From Afipia sp. (GTDB lineage: Bacteria > Pseudomonadota > Alphaproteobacteria > Rhizobiales > Xanthobacteraceae), in assembly GCA_024707075.1 (NCBI GenBank), contig JANQAK010000003.1:1-64000 (forward strand): 64,000 bases of DNA, read 5' to 3'. The translations under genes and the position numbers were made by a program. Within the stretch, counting starts at the first letter, position 1, and each line of letters starts with the position of its first letter. Under the pieces are notes generated by a model. It searched no databases. It had not been told where the DNA came from and saw nothing but the letters and a program-made list of their open reading frames with translations. Shown piece after piece: positions 44,448-56,968 of this stretch.

Positions 44448-45656
44448 TTACGCCGGCAGCCGCAGGATCGTGCAGGGCGAGCCGGCGGCGGCGGCGGGTG
44501 CGAAGGGCGGCCGGACGATCAGGGCGTTCGCCGCCGCCAGATTAGCCACCAGGGAACTGTCCTGCGCGCCCACCGAGGCCGCGACGGGCATGCCATCGGA
44601 GCCAACCTCGACCCGCGCGCGCAGGTAGTCCTGCCGCTTGTCGTTGGCGGGCAGGTCGTGCCCGAGCACGGCATGTTCGAACACATGATCGACGGCGGTG
44701 CGCCCGGACAGCGCGCGGATCAGCGGCACCAGAAACAGGAAGGCGCAGATGTAGGACGACACCGGATTGCCCGGCAGGCCGAGCACGCGCATCGAATTGA
44801 GCCGTCCGTGCATCATCGGCTTGCCGGGGCGCAGCGCGATCTTCCAGAACGCCATGTCGACGCCTTCGGCCTTCAACGCCTCCTGAACGAAATCATGATC
44901 GCCGACCGACGCGCCGCCGGTGGTGATAAGGACATCGACGCCGAGATCGCGCGCGCGCCGGATGCTGCTGGACGTTGCCTCGAGCGTATCGCGCGCGACG
45001 CCAAGGTCGATCGCTTCCCCGCCCTCGCTGCGGACCAGCGCGGCCAGCGCGAAGACGTTGCTGAAAATGATCTGGCCGGGGGCGGGCGCAGCACCCGGCG
45101 CAACCAGTTCGTCGCCGGTGGCGAGGATTGCCACGCGCGGACGGCGATGCACCGGAAGCTGCGGATGGTTCATTCCGGCCGCCAGCGCAACGGAACGGTC
45201 GGACAGCAGCGTGCCGCGTGGCAGCAGCACATCGCCCTCGCGGAAGTCGATGCCGGCCGCGCGGATATTCTTTCCCGCCTTGATGGCTTCGTTGACGATC
45301 ACGGTGTCGCCGTCGCGCGTGGCGTCTTCCTGGATGACGATGGCATCGGCGCCATCGGGGACGACACCGCCGGTGAAAATGCGCGCGGCCTGCCCGGCGT
45401 GAACGGTTTCATTGAACGGGCGGCCGGCAGCGACTTCGCCGATCACCTTCAACCGTGCGCCCGGCACGGCGTCGGCGGCGCGCACCGCGTAACCGTCCAT
45501 CGCCGACATCGCGGCGGGCGGCTGGGTGCGCAGTGCTGCGATGTCGCGCGATAGCGTGCGATGATAGGCGTCGTTGAGCGCGACCGTCTCTTCGGGCAGC
45601 GCTTCGGCGTCCTTGAGAACGGCGGCATAGGCCTCGGCGACCGGCATCAGCGCCAT
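44448..45656 (-). CDS. moeA: Molybdopterin molybdenumtransferase
   Basis: PPAAMSAMDGYAVRAAD...ATGDELV...TTGGASVGDHDFV. Confidence 0.95.
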   Translation of the reverse strand: MALMPVAEAYAAVLKDAEALPEETVALNDAYHRTLSRDIAALRTQPPAAMSAMDGYAVRAADAVPGARLKVIGEVAAGRPFNETVHAGQAARIFTGGVVPDGADAIVIQEDATRDGDTVIVNEAIKAGKNIRAAGIDFREGDVLLPRGTLLSDRSVALAAGMNHPQLPVHRRPRVAILATGDELVAPGAAPAPGQIIFSNVFALAALVRSEGGEAIDLGVARDTLEATSSSIRRARDLGVDVLITTGGASVGDHDFVQEALKAEGVDMAFWKIALRPGKPMMHGRLNSMRVLGLPGNPVSSYICAFLFLVPLIRALSGRTAVDHVFEHAVLGHDLPANDKRQDYLRARVEVGSDGMPVAASVGAQDSSLVANLAAANALIVRPPFAPAAAAGSPCTILRLPA

Positions 45657-45713
45657 GGTGCGATCCTTAGAGTCTGATCGAAAAAGGAGCGAGTGAACAC
45701 AGGGATTTTACTT

Positions 45714-45797
45714 CGTCATTGCGAGGAGCACTTGCGACGAAGCAATCCAGTGCTGCTTTTTTAAGAGTGGATTGCTTCGCTTCGCTCGCAATGACGG
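45714..45797. repeat. Dispersed palindromic (REP-like) element, family A copy 2
   Basis: CGTCATTGCGAGGAGCACTTGCGACGAAGCAATCCAG...TGGATTGCTTCGCTTCGCTCGCAATGACGG. Confidence 0.9.
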
Positions 45798-45835
45798 TTT
45801 GCACCCTATTGTTCCGATAACCCGCATTTTCGATC

Positions 45836-46344
45836 TTAATAATCGGCGAGATAATGGCCGGACTTTCCGCCCTTCTTCTCGACCAGACGGACGCCTTCGA
45901 TGTGAATGCCGCGCTCGACGGCTTTCACCATGTCGTAGATGGTGAGGCACGCCATCGACACGGCGGTCAGCGCCTCCATCTCGACGCCGGTTGGGCCTTT
46001 CACCTTCACCGTGGCGCGGACACGGCAGCCGGGCAGCTTGGCGTCAGGAGTAATGTCGATCGTGACTTTCGACAGCGCCAGTGGATGACAGAGCGGAATG
46101 AGATCGGAGGTGCGCTTCGCCGCCATGATCCCGGCGACGCGCGCGGTGCCGAGCACATCGCCCTTGGCGGCGTTGCCCTTCACAATCAGATCAAGAGTCT
46201 TGCGGGTCATGACGACATGACCTTCGGCCACGGCCACCCGCTCGGTATCCGGCTTGGCGGAGACGTCCACCATGCGCGCCTCGCCCTTGGCGTCGATGTG
46301 GGTGAGGGCAACGCCCGCTTTCTTTTTGATTTCTGTTTGGCCAC
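45836..46344 (-). CDS. moaC: Cyclic pyranopterin monophosphate synthase MoaC, apparent frameshift at an A5 run near the N-terminus
   Basis: [22 protein letters not shown]...[13 protein letters not shown]; upstream codons in frame read [18 protein letters not shown] but the GTG start (MAKQKS) is one base out of frame. Confidence 0.93.
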
Positions 46345-46347
46345 GGC

Positions 46348-47190
46348 TCAGCGTGTCCCAGCGGCGCGTTGCGCGTCTTTGTGCGCGAGCAGTGTGCGGG
46401 TGGCCGCTGTCACATCGGCCTGCCGCATCAGGCTTTCGCCGACGAGGAAGGTGTTCATGCCGACCTTGGCGAGGCGCGCAAGATCGGCCGAGGCGAAGAT
46501 GCCGCTTTCCCCGACGCTGATGCGATCCTTCGGAATCAGCGGCGCAAGTTCCTCGCTGGTGGCGAGCGTGGTCTCGAAGGTGCGCAGGTTGCGGTTGTTC
46601 ACGCCGAGCAGGGGCGAGCGCAGCTTCAGGGCGCGATCGAGTTCCTCACGGTTATGAACTTCGAGCAGCACGTCCATGCCATGCGCGAAGGCGGCATCCT
46701 CGATGTCCTTGGCCGCGGCGTCGTCGAGCGCCGCCATGATGATGAGGACGCAGTCGGCGCCGTGCGCGCGGGCTTCCGCCACCTGATAGGTGTCGTACAT
46801 GAAATCCTTGCGCAGCACCGGCAGCGACACCGCCGCGCGCGCAGCCACCATGAATGCGAGCGAGCCCTGGAACGATGGCGTATCCGTCAGCACCGAAAGA
46901 CACGCCGCGCCGCCGGCCTCATAGGCTTTCGCCAGCGCGGGCGGATCGAAGTCGGCGCGGATCAGTCCCTTGGACGGCGACGCCTTCTTGATCTCGGCGA
47001 TCAGCGCGTAGTCACCACGCGCGTGCTTCGCCCGGATGGCGTTGACGAAACCGCGCGGGGCAGGCGCGGCCTTGGCGCGCGCCTCGATCTCGCTGAGCGG
47101 ATGCGCGCGCTTGGCGGCGGCGATTTCCTCGCGCTTGTAGGTTTCGATCTTGGTGAGGATGTCCGACAAGGGAAGCTGCTCCTCAAGCAT
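46348..47190 (-). CDS. trpC: Indole-3-glycerol phosphate synthase
   Basis: [21 protein letters not shown]...[21 protein letters not shown]...[10 protein letters not shown]. Confidence 0.96.
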   Translation of the reverse strand: MLEEQLPLSDILTKIETYKREEIAAAKRAHPLSEIEARAKAAPAPRGFVNAIRAKHARGDYALIAEIKKASPSKGLIRADFDPPALAKAYEAGGAACLSVLTDTPSFQGSLAFMVAARAAVSLPVLRKDFMYDTYQVAEARAHGADCVLIIMAALDDAAAKDIEDAAFAHGMDVLLEVHNREELDRALKLRSPLLGVNNRNLRTFETTLATSEELAPLIPKDRISVGESGIFASADLARLAKVGMNTFLVGESLMRQADVTAATRTLLAHKDAQRAAGTR

Positions 47191-48196
47191 TGGAGACGGC
47201 GACGAGGCGCGTCAGCCGGTCGGTCGCAGCGCCAGTGTCCAGCGCCCTGGTGCCGAGCGCAACGCCTTCCTTGAGGTCTTTCGCCTGACCTGCAACCACC
47301 AGCGCAGCGGCGGCATTGATCAGCGCGACGTTGCGATACGCGCCCGGCTTGCCGTCCAGCACGTCGCGCAGCGCGCCGGCGTTGGCCTCGGCATCGCCGC
47401 CCTTGAGGTCCGCGCTGGTGGCACGCGGCAGCCCGGCATCCTCGGGCGTGACCTCGAAGGTGCGGATGTTGCCCTTTTCGAGCGCCGCGACATAGGTCGG
47501 GCCGGTGAGGGTGATCTCGTCGAGGCCGTCGGAGCCATGCACGACCCAGATCGATTCCGCGCCGAGGTTCTTCAGTACCTGCGCCAGCGGCTCGACCCAG
47601 TGCTTGGAGAACACGCCGACCATCTGCCGCTTGACGCCGGCGGGATTGGACAGCGGCCCGAGTAGGTTGAAGATGGTGCGGGTGGCGAGTTCGACGCGGG
47701 TGGGGCCGACGTTCTTCATCGCCGGATGATGTGTCGGCGCGAACATGAAGCCGATGCCGGCTTCCGCGATGCAGCGGCCGACGTCGTCGGGCGTGATGTT
47801 GATGTTGACACCGAGCGCGGCCAGCGCGTCGGCGGCGCCGGATTTCGACGACAGGGCGCGGTTGCCGTGCTTGGCGACCGGCACGCCGGTGCCTGCGAGA
47901 ATGAACGACGCGCAGGTCGAGACGTTGACCGAGCCGGAGCCGTCGCCGCCGGTGCCGACGATGTCGACCGCATCGGGCGGGGCTTTTACGGTCAGCATCT
48001 TGGCGCGCATGGCGGAGACCGCGCCGGTGATTTCATCGACCGTTTCGCCGCGCACGCGCAGCGCCATCAAGAGGCCGCCCATCTGTGACGGCGTCGCTTC
48101 GCCGGACATCATGCGATCGAATGCGGCGGCGGCCTCGTGGCGCGACAACACCGCGCCGGTGGCGACTTTTCCGATGATGGCTTTCAGATCGTCCAT
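47183..48196 (-). CDS. trpD: Anthranilate phosphoribosyltransferase
   Basis: [47 protein letters not shown]. Confidence 0.96.
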   Translation of the reverse strand: MDDLKAIIGKVATGAVLSRHEAAAAFDRMMSGEATPSQMGGLLMALRVRGETVDEITGAVSAMRAKMLTVKAPPDAVDIVGTGGDGSGSVNVSTCASFILAGTGVPVAKHGNRALSSKSGAADALAALGVNINITPDDVGRCIAEAGIGFMFAPTHHPAMKNVGPTRVELATRTIFNLLGPLSNPAGVKRQMVGVFSKHWVEPLAQVLKNLGAESIWVVHGSDGLDEITLTGPTYVAALEKGNIRTFEVTPEDAGLPRATSADLKGGDAEANAGALRDVLDGKPGAYRNVALINAAAALVVAGQAKDLKEGVALGTRALDTGAATDRLTRLVAVSNA

Positions 48197-48215
48197 GATT
48201 TTGCTTTGCGTGAGG

Positions 48216-50120
48216 TCACTGGGCGGAGGCCGCGCCGGTCGCCACGGCAAATGCATTCTGGTTGATGGTGACGCCGATCTCGGTTTCGAGCCTGGTCACG
48301 TAAGCGGCGATCTGCTCTTCGGTCTCCGCCTGGCGAAGATTGTCCTTCAGTTTCTTAACGTCGTCGGAGGCGAGATCGACCGGCGGCACCACGATGTCCG
48401 TGACCTTGAACACGAGCCAGTCGCTTCCGCCTGGGCCTTCAACCTGACCGTTGCCGTCCTTCGGCGCGCGAAATGCCGCCGCCACCAGCCGCTCGGGTAG
48501 GCCCTTGGGGTCCGCGTCGCGCTTGAACAGTGCGGCGGTTTCAACCTTGACGCCGGCCGCTGCGGCCTCGGCGTCGAACTTGGCGCCCTTGTTCAGCTTC
48601 TCGACGATCTCGGCGGACTTGGAGCGAAGCCGGGTCGAGACCTGTTCGTCTCGCCAGCGCGCCTCGACCTGCGCCTTCACTTCGTCGAGCGGACGTTCAC
48701 GCGAAGGGGTGATGCCGAGCACGTCGAACCAGACCTCGCCGCCATTGACCTGCGCGGGTTCGTTCTCGACGCCGATGTTGCTGGCGAAGGCGGGGGCCAC
48801 GATGTCGATGCCCTGCGGCAGCCCCGCCACCGGCTGGCCGTCGGGGCCGCGGCCGGACCGGTCGACAGCTTCGATCGTGACGGCGTTGAGGCCGAGCTTC
48901 TGCGCGGCTTCGGCGATGTTCGATCCGCCGCCGCGCTCGTCCTCGATCTTGTTGTGCAGGTCCTGCAACTGCGCCCGCGCGCGCTCGACCGCGATCTCGC
49001 GCTTGATCTGCGGGGCGAGGCTTTCATAGGTGGGGTTGGTGCCCGGCTCGACCTTGGTGACCTTGAGCAGCGCCGTGACCAGAGCGCCCTTGACCGGCGG
49101 ACTGACGCTGCCTGGCGCCAGCGCGAAGGCGGCATCCCCAAGCGCGGTATCCATGGCGTTCTTCGTGATGTTGCCGAGATCGATGTCGCTCGGAGTGAGG
49201 TTGCGCTCCTTGGCGATGTCCTCGAACGAGGTCCCGGCAGCGATGCGGTCGCTGGCGGCTTTCGCTTCGTCGGGATTCTGGAACGGGATCTGGAAGACCT
49301 GACGGCGCTCCGGCGTCGCGTAGCGCTCGCGGCGCTGCTCGAACACCTTCTTTGCGTCGTCGTCGGAGACGTCGATCTTCTTGGCGAGTTCGTCGGGCGT
49401 CAGCGCCAGCACCGCGATCTTGCGGTATTCCGGCGCGCGGAACAGTTGCTTGCGGTCCTCGAAATAGGTCGCCAGCGCTTCGGGCGAGGGCGCGTCGATG
49501 GTCCCTGCCTGTGCGGCGGTCAGCCGGAGGTATTCGGCCGAGCGCTGTTCGTTCTGGAAGCGGACCAGCGCTTCGAGCTGGGTCTTCGGCGGCTCGAGTC
49601 CGGCGATGATCGTCCCGGTGATCTGGGCGCGCAGCGACCGGCGGCGCTGCTCGGCGATGTAGCGCTGCTCGGTGTAGCCGAACTGGCGGATCGTCTGCAC
49701 GAACCGGTCGTGATCGAACCGGCCGTCGAGGCCCTTGAAGTTCGGATCGTTGGAAATCACCCGCACCACGTCGGCGTCCGATTGTCCGAGACCGAGGCGG
49801 CGCGCGTTCTCGTCGAGGGCGGCGTCCGCGATGACTTCCTGAAGTACCTGGCGGTCGAGACCGAACTGGCGCGCCTGCTCCATCGTCAGCGGCCGGCCGA
49901 AACGGCGGCCGATCTGCTGGAGCTTGTCGGTGAACAGGTTGCGGAACTGCTCGGTGGAAATTTCGGTGTTGCCGATCTTGGCGAGCGACGACTGTCCGAA
50001 TCCCTTGAAGATGTCGGCGATGCCCCACACGCCGAAACTGACGATCAGAACGCCGAACAGGACGGACATCACCGTCTTGCCGAGCCAGTTCGATGAGGCT
50101 TTGCGCATTCCTCGGAGCAT
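48216..50120 (-). CDS. Peptidylprolyl isomerase / SurA-PpiD N-terminal domain protein
   Basis: [38 protein letters not shown] membrane anchor; parvulin-like central region. Confidence 0.9.
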   Translation of the reverse strand: MLRGMRKASSNWLGKTVMSVLFGVLIVSFGVWGIADIFKGFGQSSLAKIGNTEISTEQFRNLFTDKLQQIGRRFGRPLTMEQARQFGLDRQVLQEVIADAALDENARRLGLGQSDADVVRVISNDPNFKGLDGRFDHDRFVQTIRQFGYTEQRYIAEQRRRSLRAQITGTIIAGLEPPKTQLEALVRFQNEQRSAEYLRLTAAQAGTIDAPSPEALATYFEDRKQLFRAPEYRKIAVLALTPDELAKKIDVSDDDAKKVFEQRRERYATPERRQVFQIPFQNPDEAKAASDRIAAGTSFEDIAKERNLTPSDIDLGNITKNAMDTALGDAAFALAPGSVSPPVKGALVTALLKVTKVEPGTNPTYESLAPQIKREIAVERARAQLQDLHNKIEDERGGGSNIAEAAQKLGLNAVTIEAVDRSGRGPDGQPVAGLPQGIDIVAPAFASNIGVENEPAQVNGGEVWFDVLGITPSRERPLDEVKAQVEARWRDEQVSTRLRSKSAEIVEKLNKGAKFDAEAAAAGVKVETAALFKRDADPKGLPERLVAAAFRAPKDGNGQVEGPGGSDWLVFKVTDIVVPPVDLASDDVKKLKDNLRQAETEEQIAAYVTRLETEIGVTINQNAFAVATGAASAQ

Positions 50121-50325
50121 GGGTCCAACTTGATGTTTAAGGAGGAGGGGCGGTTCGCCGCAGTGGCGTTACCGCGTTGTTTCGCCGACATATAAAGGGG
50201 TGCCGGTTCCCTAGCAACCTTGCTGAGGGCGACGCTTCAGCGCGGTTAACAACCAACCTATGGAACTGGCGTCCGCTGATGCCCTCTGCTAGCGCAAATC
50301 CATCAATTTGCATGTGAGATCGATG

Positions 50326-51081
50326 ATGACCGACAAGCGCCGCCCCTTGATCGCCGGGAACTGGAAAATGAACGGCCTGAAAGCCGCGATGACCGAGCTG
50401 GCGTCGATCTGGCAGGGCGCCGGGGAGTTGAAGGACAAGGCCGATCTTCTGATCTGCCCGCCCGCGACGCTGCTGTTCACCGCCGTCTCATTGGTCTCCG
50501 GGTCTAAGGTCGCGATCGGCGCGCAGGACTGCCACCCCGCACCCTCCGGCGCTCACACGGGCGATATTTCGGCGGAAATGGTCGCCGATACGGGTGCCAC
50601 GGCGATCATCGTCGGCCATTCCGAACGCCGCGCCGATCACGGCGAAACCGATGCGGTGGTGCGGGCCAAGGCCGAGGCGGCGTGGCGGGCCAAACTGGTT
50701 GCGATCGTCTGCGTCGGCGAGACGCAGGCCGAACGCGACGCCGGACAGACGCTCGATGTCGTCGGACGCCAGTTGGCCGGATCGGTGCCCGACGGTGCGA
50801 CTGCCGCCAATCTGGTGGTCGCCTATGAGCCGGTCTGGGCGATTGGAACCGGACGCACCCCGACGATCAAGGATGTCGAGGAAGTTCATGGGTTTATCAG
50901 GGGCAAGCTCACCGAGCGCTTGAGCAAGGAGGGGGCCGGTGTGCAGATCCTCTATGGCGGCTCGGTCAAGCCGTCGAATGCAGCCGAACTGATGGCTGTG
51001 CCGAATGTCGACGGCGCGCTGGTCGGCGGGGCCAGCCTGAAAGCGGCTGATTTCCTTGCGATTGCGGCTGCGTGTCCCTAA
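50326..51081 (+). CDS. tpiA: Triosephosphate isomerase
   Basis: [12 protein letters not shown]...VGHSERR...[11 protein letters not shown]...[10 protein letters not shown]. Confidence 0.96.
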   Translation: MTDKRRPLIAGNWKMNGLKAAMTELASIWQGAGELKDKADLLICPPATLLFTAVSLVSGSKVAIGAQDCHPAPSGAHTGDISAEMVADTGATAIIVGHSERRADHGETDAVVRAKAEAAWRAKLVAIVCVGETQAERDAGQTLDVVGRQLAGSVPDGATAANLVVAYEPVWAIGTGRTPTIKDVEEVHGFIRGKLTERLSKEGAGVQILYGGSVKPSNAAELMAVPNVDGALVGGASLKAADFLAIAAACP

Positions 51082-51217
51082 ATCCCCCGCGAGACAATGC
51101 GGTCTGCCGGGGGTGACAATGACCCCTGCAATCGTGTACAGACCGCGCAACTTCAACCCCCGCAGGCATCAGTGCGGCCGGCTGCCCGGCGCTAGAGGCT
51201 TGTGACGGAAGGTCACG

Positions 51218-51586
51218 ATGCAGACTGTCATTATCGTCATCCACCTCATGATCGTCGCGACCCTGATCGGGGTCGTGCTGCTGCAACGGTCCGAAGGCGG
51301 CGGCCTGGGTGTCGGCGGCGGCGGAGGTGGCGGTTTCATGTCCAGCCGCGGCACCACCAACCTGCTGACGCGCACCACGGCCATTCTGGCGGCGGGCTTC
51401 TTCATCACCAGCCTGTTCCTGTCGTGGCTCGCGAGCTACGAGCGCAAGCCGGCATCGATCATCAACACCAGCCCGGCACCGATCTCGCAGCCCGGCGCTC
51501 CGGCGGCCCCTGCGGGCGGCCTGCTGGATTCGCTTCCGAAGGCTCCGGCAGCGCCGTCGGCTCCGCAAGCACCGCAGTCGAAGTAG
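51218..51586 (+). CDS. secG: Preprotein translocase subunit SecG
   Basis: Small two-TM protein; LIGVVLLQRSEGGGLG...LLTRTTAILAAGFFITSL. Confidence 0.92.
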   Translation: MQTVIIVIHLMIVATLIGVVLLQRSEGGGLGVGGGGGGGFMSSRGTTNLLTRTTAILAAGFFITSLFLSWLASYERKPASIINTSPAPISQPGAPAAPAGGLLDSLPKAPAAPSAPQAPQSK

Positions 51587-51754
51587 CGCCGGTGTCGCGT
51601 CAAGTCTTGCAGTCATGCGTGAGTTGCTTGCCTGCACGTCTCAGAATTGCCTTTCAAGTACCTGACTGAACTTACATATCCAAGTCACCCACAGCGCAAC
51701 GATTTATCGGCATGCGCGTGGGTTTCGTTTTGCGAATCGCAGCGGCGGAGTTAA

Positions 51755-53398
<1,644 letters not shown>

Positions 53399-53474
53399 CC
53401 GTTCGAACTTTCATTGAATGAATGTCATCGCTGGTTAAGCTGCCGCCGGGCGTATCCTGGCTACCGGACTGACC

Positions 53475-54296
53475 ATGACTCCTAAAATAAAACCGCCATC
53501 GCTTCGGACGGCAAACGATCCGGCGCGGCCATGGGGGGAGCCTCCGGCTGAGCGGCAGCCGGATGTGCCGAACGATCAACCGCCCCGCATGGCTGGACAT
53601 CGTTGGCTTGGCCGCAATTCGTTGCTGTCTATCCTGTTCGCGGTCATGATCGTTGGCCTGTGGGGCGGCCGCGCCTATCAGGATCTGTCGTCGCCGTCGG
53701 CCTGGGCCTACTGGAAGGACCTGTATTTTTCGCCCGCTCTGAAGTCGTCGGTCGTCCAGATCGAAATGAAGGGACGATCAATTCGCGCGCTCGCCATCAA
53801 GGGCGAGATTGGTGCCGCCGCCGCGAGCTGGTTTCGCGATCGGCTCGACGAAGCCAAGTTTGTTTCAGGCGACATCGTCCTGATGTCTTCGCCGGGCGGG
53901 CGTCTCGATCAGGCTCTCATCATGGGCGAGGTCATTCGATCGCGCGGGCTGACGACAATGGTCGGGACGGCCGACGCGGACGGACGCGTGCGCCCGTCCT
54001 ATTGCGCCAGCGCCTGCGTGTTCGCCTATGCCGGCGGAAAAGTTCGCGAAGCCTTTCCCGGTTCGGCTTTGGGCGTTCACCAGTTCACCACCGAAGCACC
54101 AAAGAGCGCAGATGCGGGCCGCGATGTTGTCGCCGACACGCAAAGGACGACGGGAATCATTCTGGAATACATGACGCGAATGGGCATTTCGTCGTCCGTC
54201 TTGCAGGCGATGTCCGCCACCAGAGACATTCGCTGGCTGAATGAGAAGGAAGCCTTCGATCTCAAGCTCGCAACGGATCGCTACGCCGGAAGTTAA
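53475..54296 (+). CDS. Membrane-anchored periplasmic ClpP/crotonase-fold protein (COG3904-like)
   Basis: N-terminal TM; VLMSSPGGRLDQALIMGEVIRSRGLTTMVG; YCASACVFAYAGGKVREAFPGSALGVHQF. Confidence 0.7.
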   Translation: MTPKIKPPSLRTANDPARPWGEPPAERQPDVPNDQPPRMAGHRWLGRNSLLSILFAVMIVGLWGGRAYQDLSSPSAWAYWKDLYFSPALKSSVVQIEMKGRSIRALAIKGEIGAAAASWFRDRLDEAKFVSGDIVLMSSPGGRLDQALIMGEVIRSRGLTTMVGTADADGRVRPSYCASACVFAYAGGKVREAFPGSALGVHQFTTEAPKSADAGRDVVADTQRTTGIILEYMTRMGISSSVLQAMSATRDIRWLNEKEAFDLKLATDRYAGS

Positions 54297-54312
54297 GCGC
54301 AGGGAGTTGCCC

Positions 54313-54645
54313 TTATTTCGGACATCCCGAGGTCTGGTCGCCGCTGCGGGCGGCCGGCTTGCCATTGATGGTGATGCCGCCAGCGCCGCCGACGACCACT
54401 CCGCCGCAGCCGGTTCTGCCGCTGAGCACAGCCGCCGGCTTGCCGTTGATAAAGACGTTGGGTGAGCCCTCGACAATCGCACTGCCGTCGCTGGTTGCGT
54501 CGCCCTGACGTGCCGCGGGCTTTCCGTTGAAGGTCACGCCATCCGCGCCGCCGGTGATGACGCCGGGCGCGCCCGGCGATTGCGCGACCACGGACGTCGA
54601 GAGAACCGCCGTGACAGCGATCTGGCAAAACAACATGGTTCGCAT
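54313..54645 (-). CDS. Secreted PAAR-motif protein
   Basis: Signal peptide MRTMLFCQIAVTAVLSTSVVAQ; FNGKPAARQGDATSDG, INGKPAARSGDQTSGCP repeats. Confidence 0.8.
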   Translation of the reverse strand: MRTMLFCQIAVTAVLSTSVVAQSPGAPGVITGGADGVTFNGKPAARQGDATSDGSAIVEGSPNVFINGKPAAVLSGRTGCGGVVVGGAGGITINGKPAARSGDQTSGCPK

Positions 54646-54773
54646 GACAAGCCTCTGCTCAGCGGGGAAGCGCTTGATAACCGTTCGCGCAGGCCACTAT
54701 ATGCCGGACCGGGAGAGCCTGCATAACAACAGTCGGTGCCGCCCATGCGCCGGTTCAAACAAGAAGAGGTCAA

Positions 54774-55106
54774 ATGAGCAAGATCTACGAGATGCGCGTG
54801 TATCGCTGCCTTCCGGGGCGTCTTCCCAATCTGCTGAAGCGGTTCGAGACCACCACGCTGGAGCTTTGGAAGAAGCACGGCATTCGTCAGGCCGGTTTTT
54901 TCACCACGGCGGTCGGCGAGTCCAATATGGAGCTGACCTATTTCCTCGAATGGGACTCGATGGCGGATCGTGAAACGAAATGGACCGCATTCATGTCCGA
55001 TCCGGCATGGATTTCCGCCCGCGCTGAATCTGAAAAGGACGGACCGATCGTCGGCAACATCGTCAACCAGTTCCTGGTGCCGACGGCCTTCTCGTCGGTG
55101 AAGTGA
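54774..55106 (+). CDS. NIPSNAP family protein
   Basis: SKIYEMRVYRCLPGRLPNLLKRFETTTLELWKKHGIRQAGFFTTAVGESNMELTYFLEWDS. Confidence 0.88.
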   Translation: MSKIYEMRVYRCLPGRLPNLLKRFETTTLELWKKHGIRQAGFFTTAVGESNMELTYFLEWDSMADRETKWTAFMSDPAWISARAESEKDGPIVGNIVNQFLVPTAFSSVK

Positions 55107-55129
55107 AGGGCGCTCATCGCGCAAACGTC

Positions 55130-56005
55130 ATGCCCCGCGGTCTCGATCACATCGTCCACGCCGTTGCCGATCTGGATGCGGCGGCGGATGTCTACCGGCG
55201 CGCCGGCTTCAAGGTCGGCGCGCGCAACCGGCATCCGTGGGGCACGCACAACCACGTCGTTCAGTTTCCCGGCTTCTTCATTGAAATTCTGACGGTGGCC
55301 GAACCGGACAAGCTCGGCGACGATGGCCTGTCGAAGCACTTCGGCAGTCCCAATCGCGAGGCGATCGCGCGCGGCGACGAAGGCTTCTCGATGCTGGTGC
55401 TGGAAAGCACGGACAGCGATGCCGACGTGGCCGATTTCGCGCAAAGCGGGATCGGCATCTCGGACGCATTGCCGTTTTCCCGCGAGGCGAAACTGCCGGA
55501 TGGCAGTTCAACGACCGTCGGCTTTTCGCTCGTCTTCGCGCGTGACGCGCTGTCGCCGCACACCGGCTTTTTCACCTGCCGCCAGCACAATCCGGCGGCG
55601 TTCTGGAAGCCGGACTATCAGCAACATGCCAACGGCGCGCGCGGTGTCCTCGGCGTGGTTCTCGCCGCTGAAAATCCCGCCGACCACCACATTTTCCTCA
55701 AAGCCTTCACTGGCGTCAGCGATCTGCACGTAAGCTCCATCGGTGTCGCGGCGCATGCGCCGCGCGGCGACGTCGAGATCATGGAGCCGGTGGCGTTCCG
55801 CGATCAGTTCGGTGTGACGCCGAAACTGGACGGCGAGGGCGCATTGCTGAAAGGGTTGCGGCTGTCGGTGCCGGACATCGAGGCCGCCGAACGCGTGCTC
55901 AAGAGCGGCGGGATTGCTGCCTACCGTCATCCGGGACGGCTCGTTGTCCCGCCGGAGGCCGCCTTCGGCGCAACCCTGATATTCGAGGCTCCCGGCAGGA
56001 TTTGA
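55130..56005 (+). CDS. VOC family / glyoxalase-like domain protein
   Basis: MPRGLDHIVHAVADLDAAADVYRRAGFKVGARNRHPWGTHNHVVQFPGFFIEIL. Confidence 0.88.
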   Translation: MPRGLDHIVHAVADLDAAADVYRRAGFKVGARNRHPWGTHNHVVQFPGFFIEILTVAEPDKLGDDGLSKHFGSPNREAIARGDEGFSMLVLESTDSDADVADFAQSGIGISDALPFSREAKLPDGSSTTVGFSLVFARDALSPHTGFFTCRQHNPAAFWKPDYQQHANGARGVLGVVLAAENPADHHIFLKAFTGVSDLHVSSIGVAAHAPRGDVEIMEPVAFRDQFGVTPKLDGEGALLKGLRLSVPDIEAAERVLKSGGIAAYRHPGRLVVPPEAAFGATLIFEAPGRI

Positions 56006-56072
56006 CCGGCCGCCCTTGATCGATTCATCCCGGGTCGGCATGGTCAATCCGGTTTTCTGAAAAGGATATGCC

Positions 56073-56924
56073 TTGAACGCCAAGATCTCCGCGGCCCCGG
56101 TGGTGTCCGCAGGCAACGTCAAGTTCGGCAACGGGCTGCCTCTGGCGGTGATCGCTGGCCCCTGCCAGTTGGAAAGCCGTGCCCATGCGCTCGAAACCGC
56201 ATCGGCGCTGAAGGAGATCGCGGCGCGTCTCGGCATCGGCCTCGTCTACAAGACCTCGTTCGACAAGGCCAACCGCACCAGCGCGTCCGCCGCGCGCGGT
56301 ATCGGCCTTGAGACTGCGCTGCCGATCTTTGCTGAAATTCGTTCCTCGCTCGGACTTCCGGTGCTGACCGACGTGCACGAGATCGATCAATGCGCTCGCG
56401 TCGCGGAAGCGGTGGACGTGTTGCAGATTCCGGCGTTCCTCTGCCGCCAGACCGACCTGCTGCTGGCGGCAGCGGCCACCGGCAAGGTCGTCAACGTCAA
56501 GAAGGGGCAGTTCCTGGCACCTTGGGACATGGCCAATGTCGTCGCCAAGATCACCGGCGCGGGCAACGCCAATGTGCTGGTCACCGAGCGCGGCGCGTCG
56601 TTCGGCTACAACACGCTCGTCTCCGACATGCGGGCGCTGCCGATTCTCGCGCGCACCACCGGCGCGCCGGTGATCTTCGATGCGACCCATTCGGTGCAGC
56701 AGCCGGGCGGCAAGGGCACCTCATCGGGCGGCGAGCGCGAATTCGTGCCGGTGCTGGCGCGGGCGGCAGTCGCCGTCGGCGTTGCGGGCGTGTTCATCGA
56801 AACCCATCCAGATCCGGACAACGCGCCCTCCGACGGCCCCAACATGGTGCCGCTGAAGGATTTCGAGGCACTGGTGAAGACTCTCATGGCATTTGACACG
56901 CTTGCAAAGAGCGGGACGCGCTAA
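56073..56924 (+). CDS. kdsA: 3-deoxy-8-phosphooctulonate synthase
   Basis: [16 protein letters not shown]...[12 protein letters not shown]...[12 protein letters not shown]. Confidence 0.96.
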   Translation: MNAKISAAPVVSAGNVKFGNGLPLAVIAGPCQLESRAHALETASALKEIAARLGIGLVYKTSFDKANRTSASAARGIGLETALPIFAEIRSSLGLPVLTDVHEIDQCARVAEAVDVLQIPAFLCRQTDLLLAAAATGKVVNVKKGQFLAPWDMANVVAKITGAGNANVLVTERGASFGYNTLVSDMRALPILARTTGAPVIFDATHSVQQPGGKGTSSGGEREFVPVLARAAVAVGVAGVFIETHPDPDNAPSDGPNMVPLKDFEALVKTLMAFDTLAKSGTR

Positions 56925-56968
56925 AGCCAACCGGCCGGCGCGGCGTTAAAGGAACGAATGAAGTCCTG

